From Oenanthe sinensis (Eukaryota > Streptophyta > Magnoliopsida > Apiales > Apiaceae), in the NCBI GenBank assembly GCA_028671895.1, contig CM053794.1, positions 40,936,501-41,000,500 of the forward strand: a stretch of 64,000 nucleotides of DNA, written 5' to 3'. Position 1 is the stretch's first letter. The number at the start of each line of letters is the position of its first letter. Made by a program: the position numbers and the translations under genes. Positions 1 to 11,963 of this stretch are shown piece by piece. The notes beneath the pieces were generated by a model that worked only from the letters and a program-made list of their open reading frames with translations, was not told where the DNA came from and did no database searches.

Positions 1-1929
1 TCTGAGCTTGTTGTGGGACAGGTCAAGATTTCCTAGCTTGTTAAGACCAGAGAATTCAGTTGGCAGTTCACCTGTGAATTGGTTAAAACTAAGATTTAGA
101 GAGATCTCTAGCGACTGAATTTGAGCCAATTCTTTGGGTATTTCTCCTGAAAAGTTGTTGCTTCCAAGATTTAACAACTGAAGCTTGCTGCAGGATAGGA
201 TCTGTGCAGGAATTCTGCCACAAAGTTGATTCTTCTGAAGATTAAGCTTTGTTAGTTCAGTTAAAGAACCAACAGTTGGATCCACTGGACCTGTAAGCCT
301 GTTGTCAGAAATGTCTAGAATTTGTAGGCTTTTTGGAAGCATACCAGGCAGAGAACCAGCAAGGGCATTTGAATGGAGATCGAGAAATTCAACATTTTCA
401 CATCCGGATATAGATGGAGGAATTCCACCCACAAATTTATTGTTACCCATGTCAAAAAAATTAAGACTCTTCAAACTTCCAATTTCGGGGGGAATAGTAC
501 CTGCCAATCTATTATTACTCACCCGAAACCTATACAAGTTTGAGCAGTTTCCAATCTCAGGTGGTAAAAAGCCCGATAAATCATTGGAAATCAGCAAAAT
601 TTTGGTAAGATTTTGCAGATCAAATATGTGTCTTGGTATGGTACCAAAAAGATGGTTATAAGAAAGATCAAGAGCTTCAAGATTCTCACACTCAGATAAT
701 GACTCTGGAATATTGCCTGTTAGCTTATTCTGCCAGGCAAAGAAAAGAGTCATGCTCTTTAGCTTACCTATCAGAACAGGAATTTCTCCAGAAATATTAT
801 TGTTATCAACTTCCAAATGAGTAATAGCTGTGCAGTTTATAATTTCAGTAGGTATGATACCTGATAACTGATTAAGACTCAACTGAAGTTCTTGAAGTCC
901 TAATAAAGCTCCAAAACTTGTAGGAATGCTGCCTGTCAAAAGATTTGCGGAGATATCGATAACTGTTAGCTCAGTGCAGCTTCCAAGCTCAAAAGGGATT
1001 GTGCCAACTATACTGTTCTGCCATAGCAGCAGGCTCTGAAGCTTCTTGAGCTCTCCAATTTGCCTCGGAATTGGACCGGATATAGAATTCTGATACAAAT
1101 AGAGGTTCTGCAGTTCACTGCAGTTTCCAATCTCTTCTGGGATTGGTCCAGATAATAGAGATGTGTATATAGCTATTGTTTGTATTTTTTTCAGGTTTCC
1201 AATCGACAAAGGAAGACTTCCAGAAATGCTGGTTTCAGCAAGGCCCAACATAAGCAAATTACTACAATTCCCAATCTCCCATGGAAGCTCACCTTTAAGA
1301 TTTTGATTCCCACCAGCTCGAAAAACTTCAAGTTTCTTCAAGTTTCCAATACTCTTGGGAATTTCACCACTGAGTTGATTGTCAAAGAGAAAAAGATTGA
1401 CGAGACTTGACAGATTTCCAATATCAGATGGGATATCACCTTCAAGAAAATTAGTATTAAGTGCTAAAGTTTTTAGCTTGCTCAGCCTGCAAATTTCTAC
1501 CGGAATTTCTCCCACAATAGAGTTGCTACTAACGTCTAAAATGGTCAATTCAGGAAACTCTCCTAGCTGTTTTGGAATAGGTCCAGTGAGATTGTTTGAT
1601 GAGAGACTGAGGGTGGCTAAAGACTTGAGTGGTTGAAGATTTGAAGGCAATTGTCCCTGTAAATTTACTGATTTCAAGATAATCTCAATCACATGGCCTT
1701 TGGAATTGCAATGTATTCCAAACCAATGACAAGGACTTGTATCTGTTGAGTTCCATGAAGTTAGTGCATCTGAAGAGCTGTTTAAGCTGTCTTTCCATGC
1801 TAAAAGAGCTTGGCTTTGTACATCAGTTGAGAAACAAGAAGATAAGAATATAGAGGAAACTAATGTAAAGAAGAAGAGGAAAATATTACTAGGAGAAAGA
1901 AAGGGAGGATATTTTGTATGTGCATGCAT
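1..1929 (-). CDS. LRR receptor-like kinase, RGI3/RGI4-like, 5' part only (runs off the left edge)
   Basis: The frame is open on the minus strand from an ATG at 1929 to base 1, 643 codons without a stop. Residues about 18-36 form a hydrophobic signal peptide (FLFFFTLVSSIFLSS). An LRRNT-2 cap follows (QALLAWKDSLNSSS, then CHWFGIHC with the paired cysteines), then about 23 plant-type 24-residue LRRs (for example LNLSFNQFTGELPTEFSGL near the left edge). Transmembrane segment and kinase domain would lie beyond the window. Subfamily XI kinases of this kind are cell-surface receptors; RGI1-5 bind root meristem growth factor (RGF/GLV) peptides. I place it with RGI3/RGI4 from repeat sequence and from its neighbours (SFT2, FKBP16-1, HSP90, CBL), which sit next to RGI3 and RGI4 in Arabidopsis. 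The ligand is inferred. A TATA motif lies about 80 bp upstream. The kinase half cannot be judged. Confidence 0.88.
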   Translation of the reverse strand, partial: MHAHTKYPPFLSPSNIFLFFFTLVSSIFLSSCFSTDVQSQALLAWKDSLNSSSDALTSWNSTDTSPCHWFGIHCNSKGHVIEIILKSVNLQGQLPSNLQPLKSLATLSLSSNNLTGPIPKQLGEFPELTILDVSSNSIVGEIPVEICRLSKLKTLALNTNFLEGDIPSDIGNLSSLVNLFLFDNQLSGEIPKSIGNLKKLEVFRAGGNQNLKGELPWEIGNCSNLLMLGLAETSISGSLPLSIGNLKKIQTIAIYTSLLSGPIPEEIGNCSELQNLYLYQNSISGPIPRQIGELKKLQSLLLWQNSIVGTIPFELGSCTELTVIDISANLLTGSIPTSFGALLGLQELQLSLNQLSGIIPTEIINCTAITHLEVDNNNISGEIPVLIGKLKSMTLFFAWQNKLTGNIPESLSECENLEALDLSYNHLFGTIPRHIFDLQNLTKILLISNDLSGFLPPEIGNCSNLYRFRVSNNRLAGTIPPEIGSLKSLNFFDMGNNKFVGGIPPSISGCENVEFLDLHSNALAGSLPGMLPKSLQILDISDNRLTGPVDPTVGSLTELTKLNLQKNQLCGRIPAQILSCSKLQLLNLGSNNFSGEIPKELAQIQSLEISLNLSFNQFTGELPTEFSGLNKLGNLDLSHNKLR

Positions 1930-4900
1930 TGCTGCAAGTAAGAAAAAGAAGAGGAGATTGTGTGTGTGTGTGTTGGGATTGTTGAGGGGAGACCCCCATG
2001 TTTTGTTTATAGAGTAATGGCAGAAGATCTGGATCCAAGACCACCACCATTTTTCTATTAATTATCCTTTTTGGTTATTTTGGGTTGTTTTTAATATGAA
2101 AGATGGTTTTGATGCAGATTGATTTCTTTGGATTTATTAATTTCTATCTTTTATATGCATGTATATCCATCCATTCAGTAATCAGGGAAGGCAGTTTCTG
2201 TACTTAGCTTTCTGAATCAAATTCATCTATGTAACTTTATAACATGGCTTTGGTAGTTTTTATTTGGAAGCAGCTTGTCACAAACCAAAAATGCTGTCAA
2301 GTGCCCTGCCCGTGTAGTAACTAGCAAGTCATAAGTTTTTCTCTGTTTGTTTAAAAATTTGAATTATAAAGATAAGTAATTAAGATTTTAAGAATTTAGT
2401 TAAAATTCTTATATGTACCGTATTTCTTATTTAAAACTCGGGAGTAAAAAATAGTGATTAATAAATATATTGAAGTAAAGAAGAGAGAAAAAGCAAGCAA
2501 GAAGGTTGCTTTGATAAGCCAAGCTCTCCCACTCCAAGGTGGTCCATCTTCTTCAAGTGGTCACTAGCATGTCTAATTTTTTATTTACTGTAATAATTAA
2601 ATCAATTTGTAACTTTAGAAAGAAACCAATTACTCTACGAAGAATAATGTTAATCCAGTAAGACTGAAAATAAAGACCAAGCAACACTAATTTCGAAATG
2701 GTGGAAACTAATCATTCTTTGGAGAATTAGTATCGGTACCAGTGCTATTTAATAAAACTTACAGTAGGTTGTGACTAACTAATCTTGTATAATATGAATA
2801 TGATTGTGATCTGGTTATATTGTCATACTAGTATATAAAAATGGAGCAAGTCATCCTAGTTAATGTGGGAATATAATGGAGTAGTGAAGGTCACAAGGAA
2901 ATTTAAGAAAATATAAAAATATTAGTAATATAAAGTTTTTTATTTCCTGTAAATCTGGTCCGGCTGTCGGGGGAGGGGGGTCGTTACCGTACGTAAAAGA
3001 TTGAAACAAGTATAAAATAAAATTTAAAGTATAAATAAATAATGTTTAGAGAGTTGAGTGGACGCGACAACTTGAACAAATTAACAGTTGTTTAATTGTA
3101 AATCAAGATCAAACTTCAAAGATGTAGACTGAGAAAAAAAAAAAAAATAGAGTACATAATTGCGTTTCCTAATGGAAAGATTAGATTAGTCCGTTTGTAA
3201 AGCATTTTATAAATTGATAAAATACATATATATATATATAATTATAAGTTGCGTAGATTATCCTTTTAAATCTGTAATTCACAATAAATCGATTTGAACC
3301 GTATCATCTTAAATTTATATTCAAATTTATTTATTTTTCTCGTTACTTTTACACGATGCATGTTGTTTTCTATTTTTTGCTAAGCAGGGTTTTATTATTT
3401 AGATATGTTATGGCTGGGTTGGATTAAAATCTCACATGAGAAAACAAAATGGAGCCTCTTCCATACAACTTTTGCATTGTTTTATGTAGTGTTATGACAA
3501 TATGACATAGTGGTGAAAGTTGACTAGGTAGGAAAAGCCATTGCATTCCCCGGTTTTAATGTAGAAAAAGTGGTGTTTGTTTGTTGCTAAACTTTGTTTC
3601 GCAGTACTGGGGTAGTGCTACTGTATTATTGTTTATTTGTTTTGTTTTCTGAACTTGTGATTCTTGACCTTGCGATGGAGCTCATTCATATCGAAATAAG
3701 TGCTGGTAGTGGTGGTGCTGTATATAACAGTTTCTGTAGCTGGGATTCTTGCCTTTGCTGTGATGGTCATGTTTAGTTATGAAATTAAGAAGTTTCCGCT
3801 TAAGTCTCGATTACTTTCAGAAAAGTAGTTCAATTTTAATTTTTCAGAGAAAACTGTTTAAAATTTTATTCCAATTGAGATTTTAATACTAGTTTGGTTC
3901 CGAATTAAATGATTAAAATATTACTTTTTTATGCAAAGTTTATTTATGATTTATATTGTATTAAAACGTAGAAAATTGCTAAAATATATTAATAATAGAC
4001 GACTTTAGTTTTAGATTTATTAAATACATATTTCATTTGTTGTAATAACCTAAGCAGTGTTCTAAAAACGTGCATCCCCGCAAAGGTTCAGTTGTTTAAA
4101 AAGACGAATTTCATCCTCTTGGTTACATGTTCAAATCTCACGGGAGGAGAATGTGTGATTATGTCATCCTTGACTAGTGTGATTATGTCGTCCTGGGCCA
4201 GCTTGTGCGATTTACCAGGTTCACATGATTTGCAAGATATTGTGTAAACTCGTGAGTTTATTAAAAAAAACGTGCATCGAAATAAGACAAGTGATTAATC
4301 AGGTAATCAATAATTAATTGGATTGATTAATCAGAAACAATTTAATTTAATAAATAATAATATATAATTATATATAAACATCTTCAAATTATCAAAAAAT
4401 TTATAATAAAAAATATCATTTATCATCAGTCCATACATATTTAGGTATTAAGATTACAAAAAAAATATCTTCTGAGTAGTTATTACATAAAATATATATA
4501 ATAATTACAAATTTAAGAAAGTATTTGAAATTTATGAAGGATTTATGACAACAAAACCCATATTTATTTTAAATTTGTAATATAAAAATATTATTTAATA
4601 ATTTTTTTAAAATTTAAACTTTTTTAAAAAAACAATAATTTTGATCGATTTTTTTGTCATTTCAACTGATTTTTCCTGTCTCGCCCGTTTTTTAAAAAAA
4701 ACATTTTTTGACCCGATTTCTCGTTAATCCGCACAAGTAATGAGCAATATGTATATCTGTTGTAATAATCTTAGTAGTAATGTACGTTATTCTTTACCGG
4801 TAGAATTGTAGGGGTACTAAAATACACAAGGTGTGAAGAACGTGGCATGTTACATACTCCTTGAATTCAGTGCAGTTCTTTTTGGTTGGTTTTGGTTGTC

Positions 4901-5258
4901 AGTTTCTTCCTGGTGCTCCCATCGGGATCTAAAACACATGACCCCCTTCTTTACTGCCGATCCCATTTTTAGACCAGCCTATCCATTTTTAGATCGGGTC
5001 TATCGCCCACTAGTGCTTTTTTTTTTGAAAGAATTCCATAACCAATGGAATAATAGTAACACGTTATAATTTACCCAAAATAATTCAGTAATAATTATTA
5101 TACTGGTAATTTGGCAAAAACAATACTATAATATATATTACAGGATATAGACTCAGTATGAATTCAGTTGTGAACTCGAGTTATTATAAAGAGTCTAAAC
5201 AAACTCTTTCTATTCGATAAACTCTTTCTATTCGATATGAGATGTTACAATATATATA
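1930..5258. other. Intergenic region, no gene recognised
   Basis: AT-rich upstream region of the LRR kinase. It holds a purine run near 3133 and a short TA microsatellite near 3224-3240. Short open frames at 3594-3776 and 4833-5069 show no recognisable domain, and I treat them as chance. I see no RNA gene. Confidence 0.6.
2006..2011 (-). promoter_or_regulatory. TATA box of the LRR receptor kinase gene
   Basis: TATAAA reads on the minus strand 77-82 bp upstream of the receptor ATG, a normal distance for a plant core promoter with a short leader. No start-site data support it. Confidence 0.5.
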
Positions 5259-5936
5259 TCTATATTATATTATTAAAGCCGAAAAATTAAAAGTTTTGTT
5301 CGTCGGTTGGTTTGGTACTGGGTGAATCATAGAAGATCTTGACCGTCCAATTTTAAGTGAACCATAGAAACAATCTTAACCGTTGAATTTTAATAAAATA
5401 TAATTTTAAAAGAATATAGTCGTACATACAACTCTAACACCAGTAATCCTTTTTTTATACAACTCATCAGAGATAGAATAATATAATATTATATTTAAAT
5501 TATATTCTATATTTTTATTTTACAAATCCTACTTATCCTATAATTTTTATTTAATATATCATTAAAATTTATCCTATAATTTTAATTTAATATATCATTG
5601 AAATTTATGATAACATTGAAAGTTTGGTAGTCGGTCAATATTTGGACCGGATAGTTGATTAATTGTTGGGCCTAATTTTAAAATATTAATCTTCTAACTA
5701 AAATATCTCACATTAATCTCCTAAGTAAAATACATCTCTATACAAAACAAACAAAAATTATTATATTAAAATATAAATACAAATAAATTATATAAAAATA
5801 TATACATATAATATTAAATAAAATTTAAATTATTATTATACAAATACAAATAAATTCAAATCATTATAAAATATTAAAATAAAAATATTAAAAAACTAAA
5901 AAAATTCATCCGTGCATCACACGGGATAAAAGCTAG
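5259..5936 (+). mobile_element. Non-autonomous Helitron-like element (first half of composite unit 1)
   Basis: The 5' end is TC (TCTATATTATATTATTAAAG) after an A at 5258. The 3' end is CTAG at 5933-5936 followed by T at 5937. A short hairpin (CCGTG / CACGG, 5910-5924) lies about 10 bases before that terminus. The TC start, subterminal hairpin, CTRR end and insertion between A and T are the Helitron hallmarks. It has no coding capacity. A shorter relative with the same ends lies at 19170-19686. Confidence 0.7.
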
Positions 5937-6627
5937 TATATATAAAAGCCGCAGGACAAATGTTTGGTCTGTCATCGGTCTGATCCGGACAAATGTTTGG
6001 TCCGTCATCGGTCTGATCCGAACAAATGTTTGATCTATCATCGGTCTAATCCTTTTGTGTCCCACTAAATTTCAAATACACTATGCAATTTCAAACTCAT
6101 TCTTTTAATTAATAAACAACAATGTTTTAATTTTCTCAATAGTCAACCTCTTTAATTTATTTAATATCTTATTTTATTAATTAAATTTTATGAATATTAA
6201 AATAATATTATTATTTTATTTATATTAATTAAATTTTATTATTGTAGCCTATCTATATTATATATACTTTTATATTATATTACTCTAAACAAACTTCTTT
6301 TTTAATTAGAATATAAAATTCTACTCACATCACATCTAATAATATGTTTCAATTTTCTCATTGCTCAAACACTTTAATTTATTTACAATTGCAATTTTAT
6401 AATAAAATTTTTTGAATACTAAATATATTAATATAAATATATAACAATATATTAATGAGAATTTAAACACATAATATAAACATAATTCAAAAATAATTTA
6501 TCCCATATACAACATTACATAAAAAAATATTAATAACATAAATAATCAAATTATATATTTAATTCATTTAAAATATATAATATATTATTTATTACTCTCC
6601 TCCGTACTTTGCATAGGTTATAGGCTA
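5937..6627 (+). mobile_element. Second Helitron-like segment abutting the first (composite unit 1)
   Basis: The AT-rich sequence directly downstream of the first Helitron terminus is homologous to 19687-20471. Its probable 3' end is CTAA at 6624-6627, after a decayed hairpin (CCGTACTTTGCATAGG) that matches the better preserved GTGC/GCAC hairpin of the copy ending at 20471. The 5' boundary is not defined. Confidence 0.45.
5954..6055. repeat. Three-copy 33-bp tandem repeat
   Basis: A 33-bp unit (starting GACAAATGTTTGGTC) is repeated three times with a few substitutions. Because the unit is 11 codons long, the minus strand translates as a repeated RIRPMTDQTFV. That is a by-product of the repeat rather than a gene. 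The related segment near 19730 has a single degenerate unit, so the expansion happened at this locus. Confidence 0.8.
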
Positions 6628-8580
6628 ATATAAATAAAGACGAGTTTATATTCAAATGTGTCATCTTAATCCACAAATTTTAAATTATATAAATAATCTT
6701 GTGTTTTTAGTTAATTGTATTTGTAGTGGATTCTGTAAATATATATGATTTATAATTTTACCCAACGTAGTTTGAAATTTTGAAAATTTTAATATTTCAG
6801 GAAAATTTACAATCATTCTTGTCTGATACATGCTCACCCTGCACTGCACTCTCAGCGGAAGTGGCATATTTAATCAATATTAACATTTATTTTGATCACA
6901 TTTTCTTGAGAACTAGGTATTTCCCAAACACCTTGGACTCTTGGAGTACTTAAAAAAATTATAACAAGACTAGACCGGGGGGTGCCATAGTACCAACAGT
7001 TTACCTATAATTCAGCTTACAACTTAATAGACTCGGTTACATACTGAACACAGGATAGACAAAATTCAAGCCTGCAATAAGAATCCAGATTATGTTTCGT
7101 TATTTTGTGTAAGCATTGAAAAGCAGAAACAGTTATCACAATAACAACCAAATTCCTTAAGATTGTGTTTGGGAACTTGGATTCATTTCAAATCATGGAT
7201 TTCAAATGACAAAATTTGAGTTGTCATTTCAAATTCTCATATTTGTACTAATATTTGAATGTCCAAATTCAAATTCTTATGATTATACAAGCATATCATT
7301 TGATCAAATCCAGAATTTCAAATGAATTCCATGATAAAGTTCCTGAGTCTTGAACAGAAAATCTATGAAATGTTTGTATACTCTCCTTTTTATCATAAAA
7401 TGTGAGAGGGGGAGGGGGCTATAATCTTGGCCAACAACTTACCAGAGGACCAATACTTCAACCTTCATCGCCTTCCTGCAATATGAACAAACTAAATCCA
7501 CCGTTAACTGGCAAGCCACTTCCTATGAAGGCAATGTTAATGAGCCTGGATGGATGCAGTTACAGTACATTTGTTTGTTATTACAGTATAACACACATGG
7601 GTAGAGATTGGAACTCAAATCTATACTCAAGCATGACAAAGAATAAGCAAAATTTGAAGAAACTTAATCAAAGCTACATGTATGGGAGTGAGAGCTCAGG
7701 CAAGCAGTGCCAGGGTCGGTCGGGATGAATTTTAATATGCCTCAGAATGTTGCGTGAAGACATGAGAGGCATAAAAATCAAGAAAATTAATTTAACACTT
7801 CTAAGAAATATACAAGTGAAATATCTACTTTATATGTGGTTCATAGATGGTCTTTCTCGCTGAATGGCTTGTACCCTGTAAATCTCGCTCAATATCCACT
7901 TTATAACTTTTAGTCTCTAAGGGCAGAAAGAAAATACCACAATCTTCAAACAATTTACTTTAATATGTTGAACAAAATAAGAAAGTATGCCTTATGCCTA
8001 GAAACTTAAAATCATTCTTATATTTCTATGTTCATGACATGTAAAATAAGATTCGTAAATTGTAACTGTAACTCTTACATGTAGCACTAAATTAATAAGA
8101 TGGTACATAGTTGAAGCTGGAAATTGTAACTAGGATGCAAAATTTTCTTCAGAAAAGAAGTATCATCATGGTACGAGTGGTATAAGCATAACTAATCAGG
8201 CTTTTGAATTTCAAAAACTCAACTACAAGATTCTAAAAAACAGTAGATGCACTTGCCCAAGAATTAAAACGAAGTGACCTTATAAAGTCTTGAGAACCTA
8301 AAACAATAAGTAGATGCTACATGTAATTAGTCATACAATATAGGAGGTGGATGTTTAAATAATAAAAACTACGACCCTTTTCTTAAAATAAAAGATGATA
8401 TCATATGTGCATATAATTCTACACATTCTCTCATAATGTTACTAGTATATATATTACTCTTACAATTCTTTTTAATAATTTCTCGAAATTCTGCCAACCT
8501 ATTTCTAATATCACCTGCAACTAGTTTCATAATAAGCATACAAAGATCCCACTTAAAATGAAATTAAATTACACAAAATC

Positions 8581-8587
<7 letters not shown>
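6628..8587. other. Intergenic region with possible MITE at about 7167-7345
   Basis: No gene is recognised. At 7167-7345 weak inverted ends (GGAACTT with ATTCATTT-rich subtermini) suggest an old MITE. An open frame at 7402-7728 has no domain. On the opposite strand about 7441-7530 could encode a short C-terminal peptide ending EGDEG, but without an upstream gene I do not call it. Confidence 0.4.

Positions 8588-8626
<39 letters not shown>
8588..8626. repeat. TA microsatellite
   Basis: About 19 perfect TA dinucleotides, likely to vary in length between individuals. Confidence 0.9.
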
Positions 8627-8627
<1 letters not shown>

Positions 8628-9823
8628 GGGAGAATAAGGTTTGTGGTGAGACATGTCAATCATGAGTAATTTTATTCATGAATTGAAATGTCTAATTTGC
8701 CCTCTTTATTATTTATTTTAAATAAAATGTTGTTAAAGAGAGTTGAACTCCAGTTTAACAACAAATTCAAAATTCTTTTTACCACTATACCACTATGTCA
8801 CATGTATTACATATCATACTCATAATATGTGTATCTGTGTGTATGAATCGTGTCGTGGTGATAAAATAATCTCTTATTTCTTCTCTTATATATATGTATG
8901 ATGACAGAACATGGTTGAGTATATTAGATATTCAAATTCATAAAATAATATTTCATATTTTGTATAATAAATTCATAAACAAAAATAAGTAAATTTTAAA
9001 CTATAAATCATATAAATGATTATTGTATATCTATAAATGCAAATTTAAAATATAAATTTTGTGTTTTAAATAAATAATATTTTGATCTGTGTACGTAAAT
9101 TAAATTTTTTAAGCAAAATCATATAAATTTAATTTAATATAAAGTCTATAGATGATCTAAAAATAATAATGTATTATTACGTCATATAAATAATATTAAG
9201 AAAATTATATTTTAAATATTAAAATACATTTATGTAAAAATTTAAAATTAGTGATTGTGACATGTACTAGAACCTTAATCCCATATCGATACATGTGTAA
9301 ATTTTATTTCAGATAAAAGATAAATTACTATTATCAAGTATATCAATAAATCATCATGTAAGGATTACCTCTAACCCTATGTGTGATACATATTCAGAAT
9401 TTGACCTGATTTCAAAATAAACTTGAGATTTGACCCGAGTTATTACATATAATATCAGAACCGACTCTCGAAAACTTGATGCATTAAGTTATCATAAGTG
9501 GGACGGAAAGACAGTTGGTATTATCACACAATAATCAGAGGTTCGGGTGTAAGGATGTGAAAAAAATCAATATTATCTCACATTGACTAGAATTTCGGTA
9601 GACCTATAAGCTATTCTTGGCTTGGTACCGATAAGTGAGGTATAAATATTCTATCGCATTTTCAATTTTTACGAGCTCTACTGACAGAGTTATTAATGTT
9701 GTATAGACATCACGTGTACCACTTTTAACACGAAAACAATAATGGAAACATGGAAAACAGACATGTTTCTTGAAAAAATTTGCACGGAGCTCTTTACAAC
9801 AGATATCGATGCGTTTATGTCCA

Positions 9824-9853
9824 GCCCGTGCAAGGCACGGGCTATTACGCTAG
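9824..9853 (+). mobile_element. Helitron 3' terminus
   Basis: A perfect 8-bp stem (GCCCGTGC, loop AAG, GCACGGGC; 9824-9842) is followed after seven bases by CTAG (9850-9853) and then T. This is a textbook Helitron 3' end and the best preserved in the window. The 5' end was not found; candidates lie in the AT-rich sequence between 8640 and 9800. Confidence 0.65.
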
Positions 9854-11410
9854 TTAATTATAAAGTACTAACCAAAAGAGAAATAGAGGTAGTTAAAACC
9901 ACAAGTTCTGCCTCACTTCGTATTTGTTGGATCTGCTGATTAATTTTAAAATATAGTTTGGTAAAAAAAACATATGCAAATTAAAATATATATATATATA
10001 AGGTTTCCACGAAAAAATAAAACTAACATAAACCATATAGTCTTTAATTCATCCAATCAATGTAATTGGCGTTTAACAAGTCACCACGCTATGAGTTGTT
10101 GATAATATTTCATAGTAACAACATGAAAAAAAAAACTGAATATCCCTGAAATATCCGACTCAGGCAGCAAGTACAAATCATGCATATATACCCGGACAAG
10201 AATAAACAATTAAACAAAATATACCTCATCAATTAAAAAAATATATATATTCAATTAAAAACAGGCATCTTGACCATAAACATACACATACATCATATAT
10301 ACACAAAACTAAAGAGAGAGAAAGTACCTTACATCAAATACGCGCAATTCAAGCCAAATGTCAAGAAGTCCAAAAAAAAATAAAATCCGGATTAAATCAG
10401 CCCTAAAACAAATTAAAGAGAGAAATTGAATGAAGAAGCACAAAAACCAAATAAACAGAAAACCCCTAATTCAAATACAAAAACCCTAATGTCGATTGAT
10501 CCAAAGCAACGAAGAAGCCCCAATCGATTGAAAATGAGTCTCGATCGACTGAAATTTACCCACACCAGTAGAGAGAGTAGAGAGAGAGCGCAAAGAGGGA
10601 GGGAGATGGGGAAAGATGTCGAGGAGAAGAGGCGCGAGTAGAGAGAGGCGCCACCAGATAGAGGGCATAGTGAGTGAGGGGATCTCACAATTTCAATCGG
10701 CCTATGTTTTGCCCAAAAAATTTCAAACCCGGCCTATGTTTTGCCTAAAGTATTTGATGCCCCGCCTTTTATTTGATGTACAGTATCTTGTCTATTTTTA
10801 TTTTGAGTCACTTTAATAAAATTTTCATTGCAAATTTATATTCTTTATTATTATAAAAGTAAAATCATCAATTAATTAGTATAGTTTATATATTTATAAT
10901 TATGCTCTTTAGTTTTATCAAAATTAATTAGTTTCAACGTCATATGATTGGATTATTTAATATTTAATATTTATGTGTTAAGAACTAATTTTGTATATTA
11001 AAATTTTATAATTACTTTAATAGTTTAAAAAATATAATTATTTATTTATTTGATCGAACTAATATTTTTACATAATTCGTTAGTTTTTTTATCAAAAATA
11101 ATTAATTTTAAAGTCAAATAATTATATATATATATGAGTGATTCTCTATGGGGATCCAAAATATTGGGTAACTAAGTACCTTGATATCAACCATTCATTT
11201 AAATTAGAAATGGAGGGACATGATTGCAGCAGCAATAAAAAAACACCAAAACACCGGGGCAAAACAGGAATGGAGATATATCTTATATATATATACACAC
11301 GACATTTAATTTCTTCGTAGTTGCAACCCTTCGACACAATTTCTTTTTGTAATAAACAACAACCTGATAACTCAATCCTTCAATTTCAAAACGGGAGCAA
11401 TTACAACAGC
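9854..11410. other. Intergenic region with GC-richer leader-like patch
   Basis: Most is AT-rich filler. At about 10420-10700 a GC-richer, purine-rich patch with AAACCCTAA-type motifs and GAGAGA runs looks like the leader of a plant gene, but no exon with good splice sites follows and the open frames on both strands have no domain. It may be a fragment captured by a Mutator-like element together with the Ulp1 remnant downstream. Confidence 0.35.
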
Positions 11411-11727
11411 CGGATCCTGTAATAGTTGACATGTCCTGGAAAACAACTGGCAACTATGTAGACTGCAGTATATTTGTAATGCGTCACTTGTACTGTCATG
11501 AGATTTTGGGAAGCACTCTTAACAAAAATCGAGAGAAAGTTACTAAAAACGCATGGAACTACATGTCCGAACAAAGGAAGAATGTATACAGGGTTAACAA
11601 TTATGCTAGTGGAAAGTTAAATGTTCGGAAAAGGAAAGTAGCATTTTACTGTCACATACTACCATTGATTACCCAACAGTTCTGCTGTGTGTACGTTATG
11701 TTCCATTTGCGTCCAGTTCATCCATAA
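11411..11727 (+). pseudogene. Ulp1/C48 cysteine protease fragment
   Basis: The frame contains a stretch like the catalytic Cys region of Ulp1/SENP proteases: NYVDCSIFVMRHL, close to the family pattern N-x-x-D-C-G-I/V-F-x-M-R-H. The glycine after the catalytic Cys is Ser. Only the C-terminal quarter of such a domain is present; no His or Asp catalytic region is seen upstream. Plant genomes carry many such fragments in Mutator-like (MULE/VANDAL) elements, so I read this as a transposon-derived remnant. The residues after about position 45 are unlike the family. Confidence 0.5.
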
Positions 11728-11963
11728 ATTTCCTACTTAGGATCCAAATCTCTCTAAATTTGGCAAGACATTTGTCCAGAATTTCTTAGTTCAAGATTAT
11801 ATCCGCACTCACTTTTCCAATTTGCAGAACTCTGGAAAATTTAATCGTACAACATACTCTTAAATAACTCATTTTCACACCAAGCATAACACAACGTAAA
11901 AATCAGGTGTAAGTTTTGTCATCCCAACTACAGTTGAAGCCCATAAGATGTACTGTGCCAACG

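Noticed and set aside
1180..1636. Plus-strand open frames in the LRR region
   Set aside because: Antisense of the LRR receptor exon, which is open over its full 643 codons.
3594..3776. Cys-rich 60-codon open frame
   Set aside because: No signal-peptide plus Cys-pattern family recognised; chance frame in intergenic DNA.
4080..4260. Possible tRNA-derived SINE (box B-like TGTTCAAATCTC near 4130)
   Set aside because: No convincing box A at the right distance, no A-rich tail and no target duplication.
5874..6065. Repeat protein RIRPMTDQTFV on the minus strand
   Set aside because: By-product of a 33-bp tandem repeat in a Helitron-like segment; there is no promoter or homologue.
7402..7728. 108-codon open frame in intergenic DNA
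   Set aside because: Low-complexity composition, no domain and no splice partners.
10413..10688. Overlapping open frames on both strands
   Set aside because: A purine-rich leader-like patch produces open frames on both strands; neither has a domain or exon partners.
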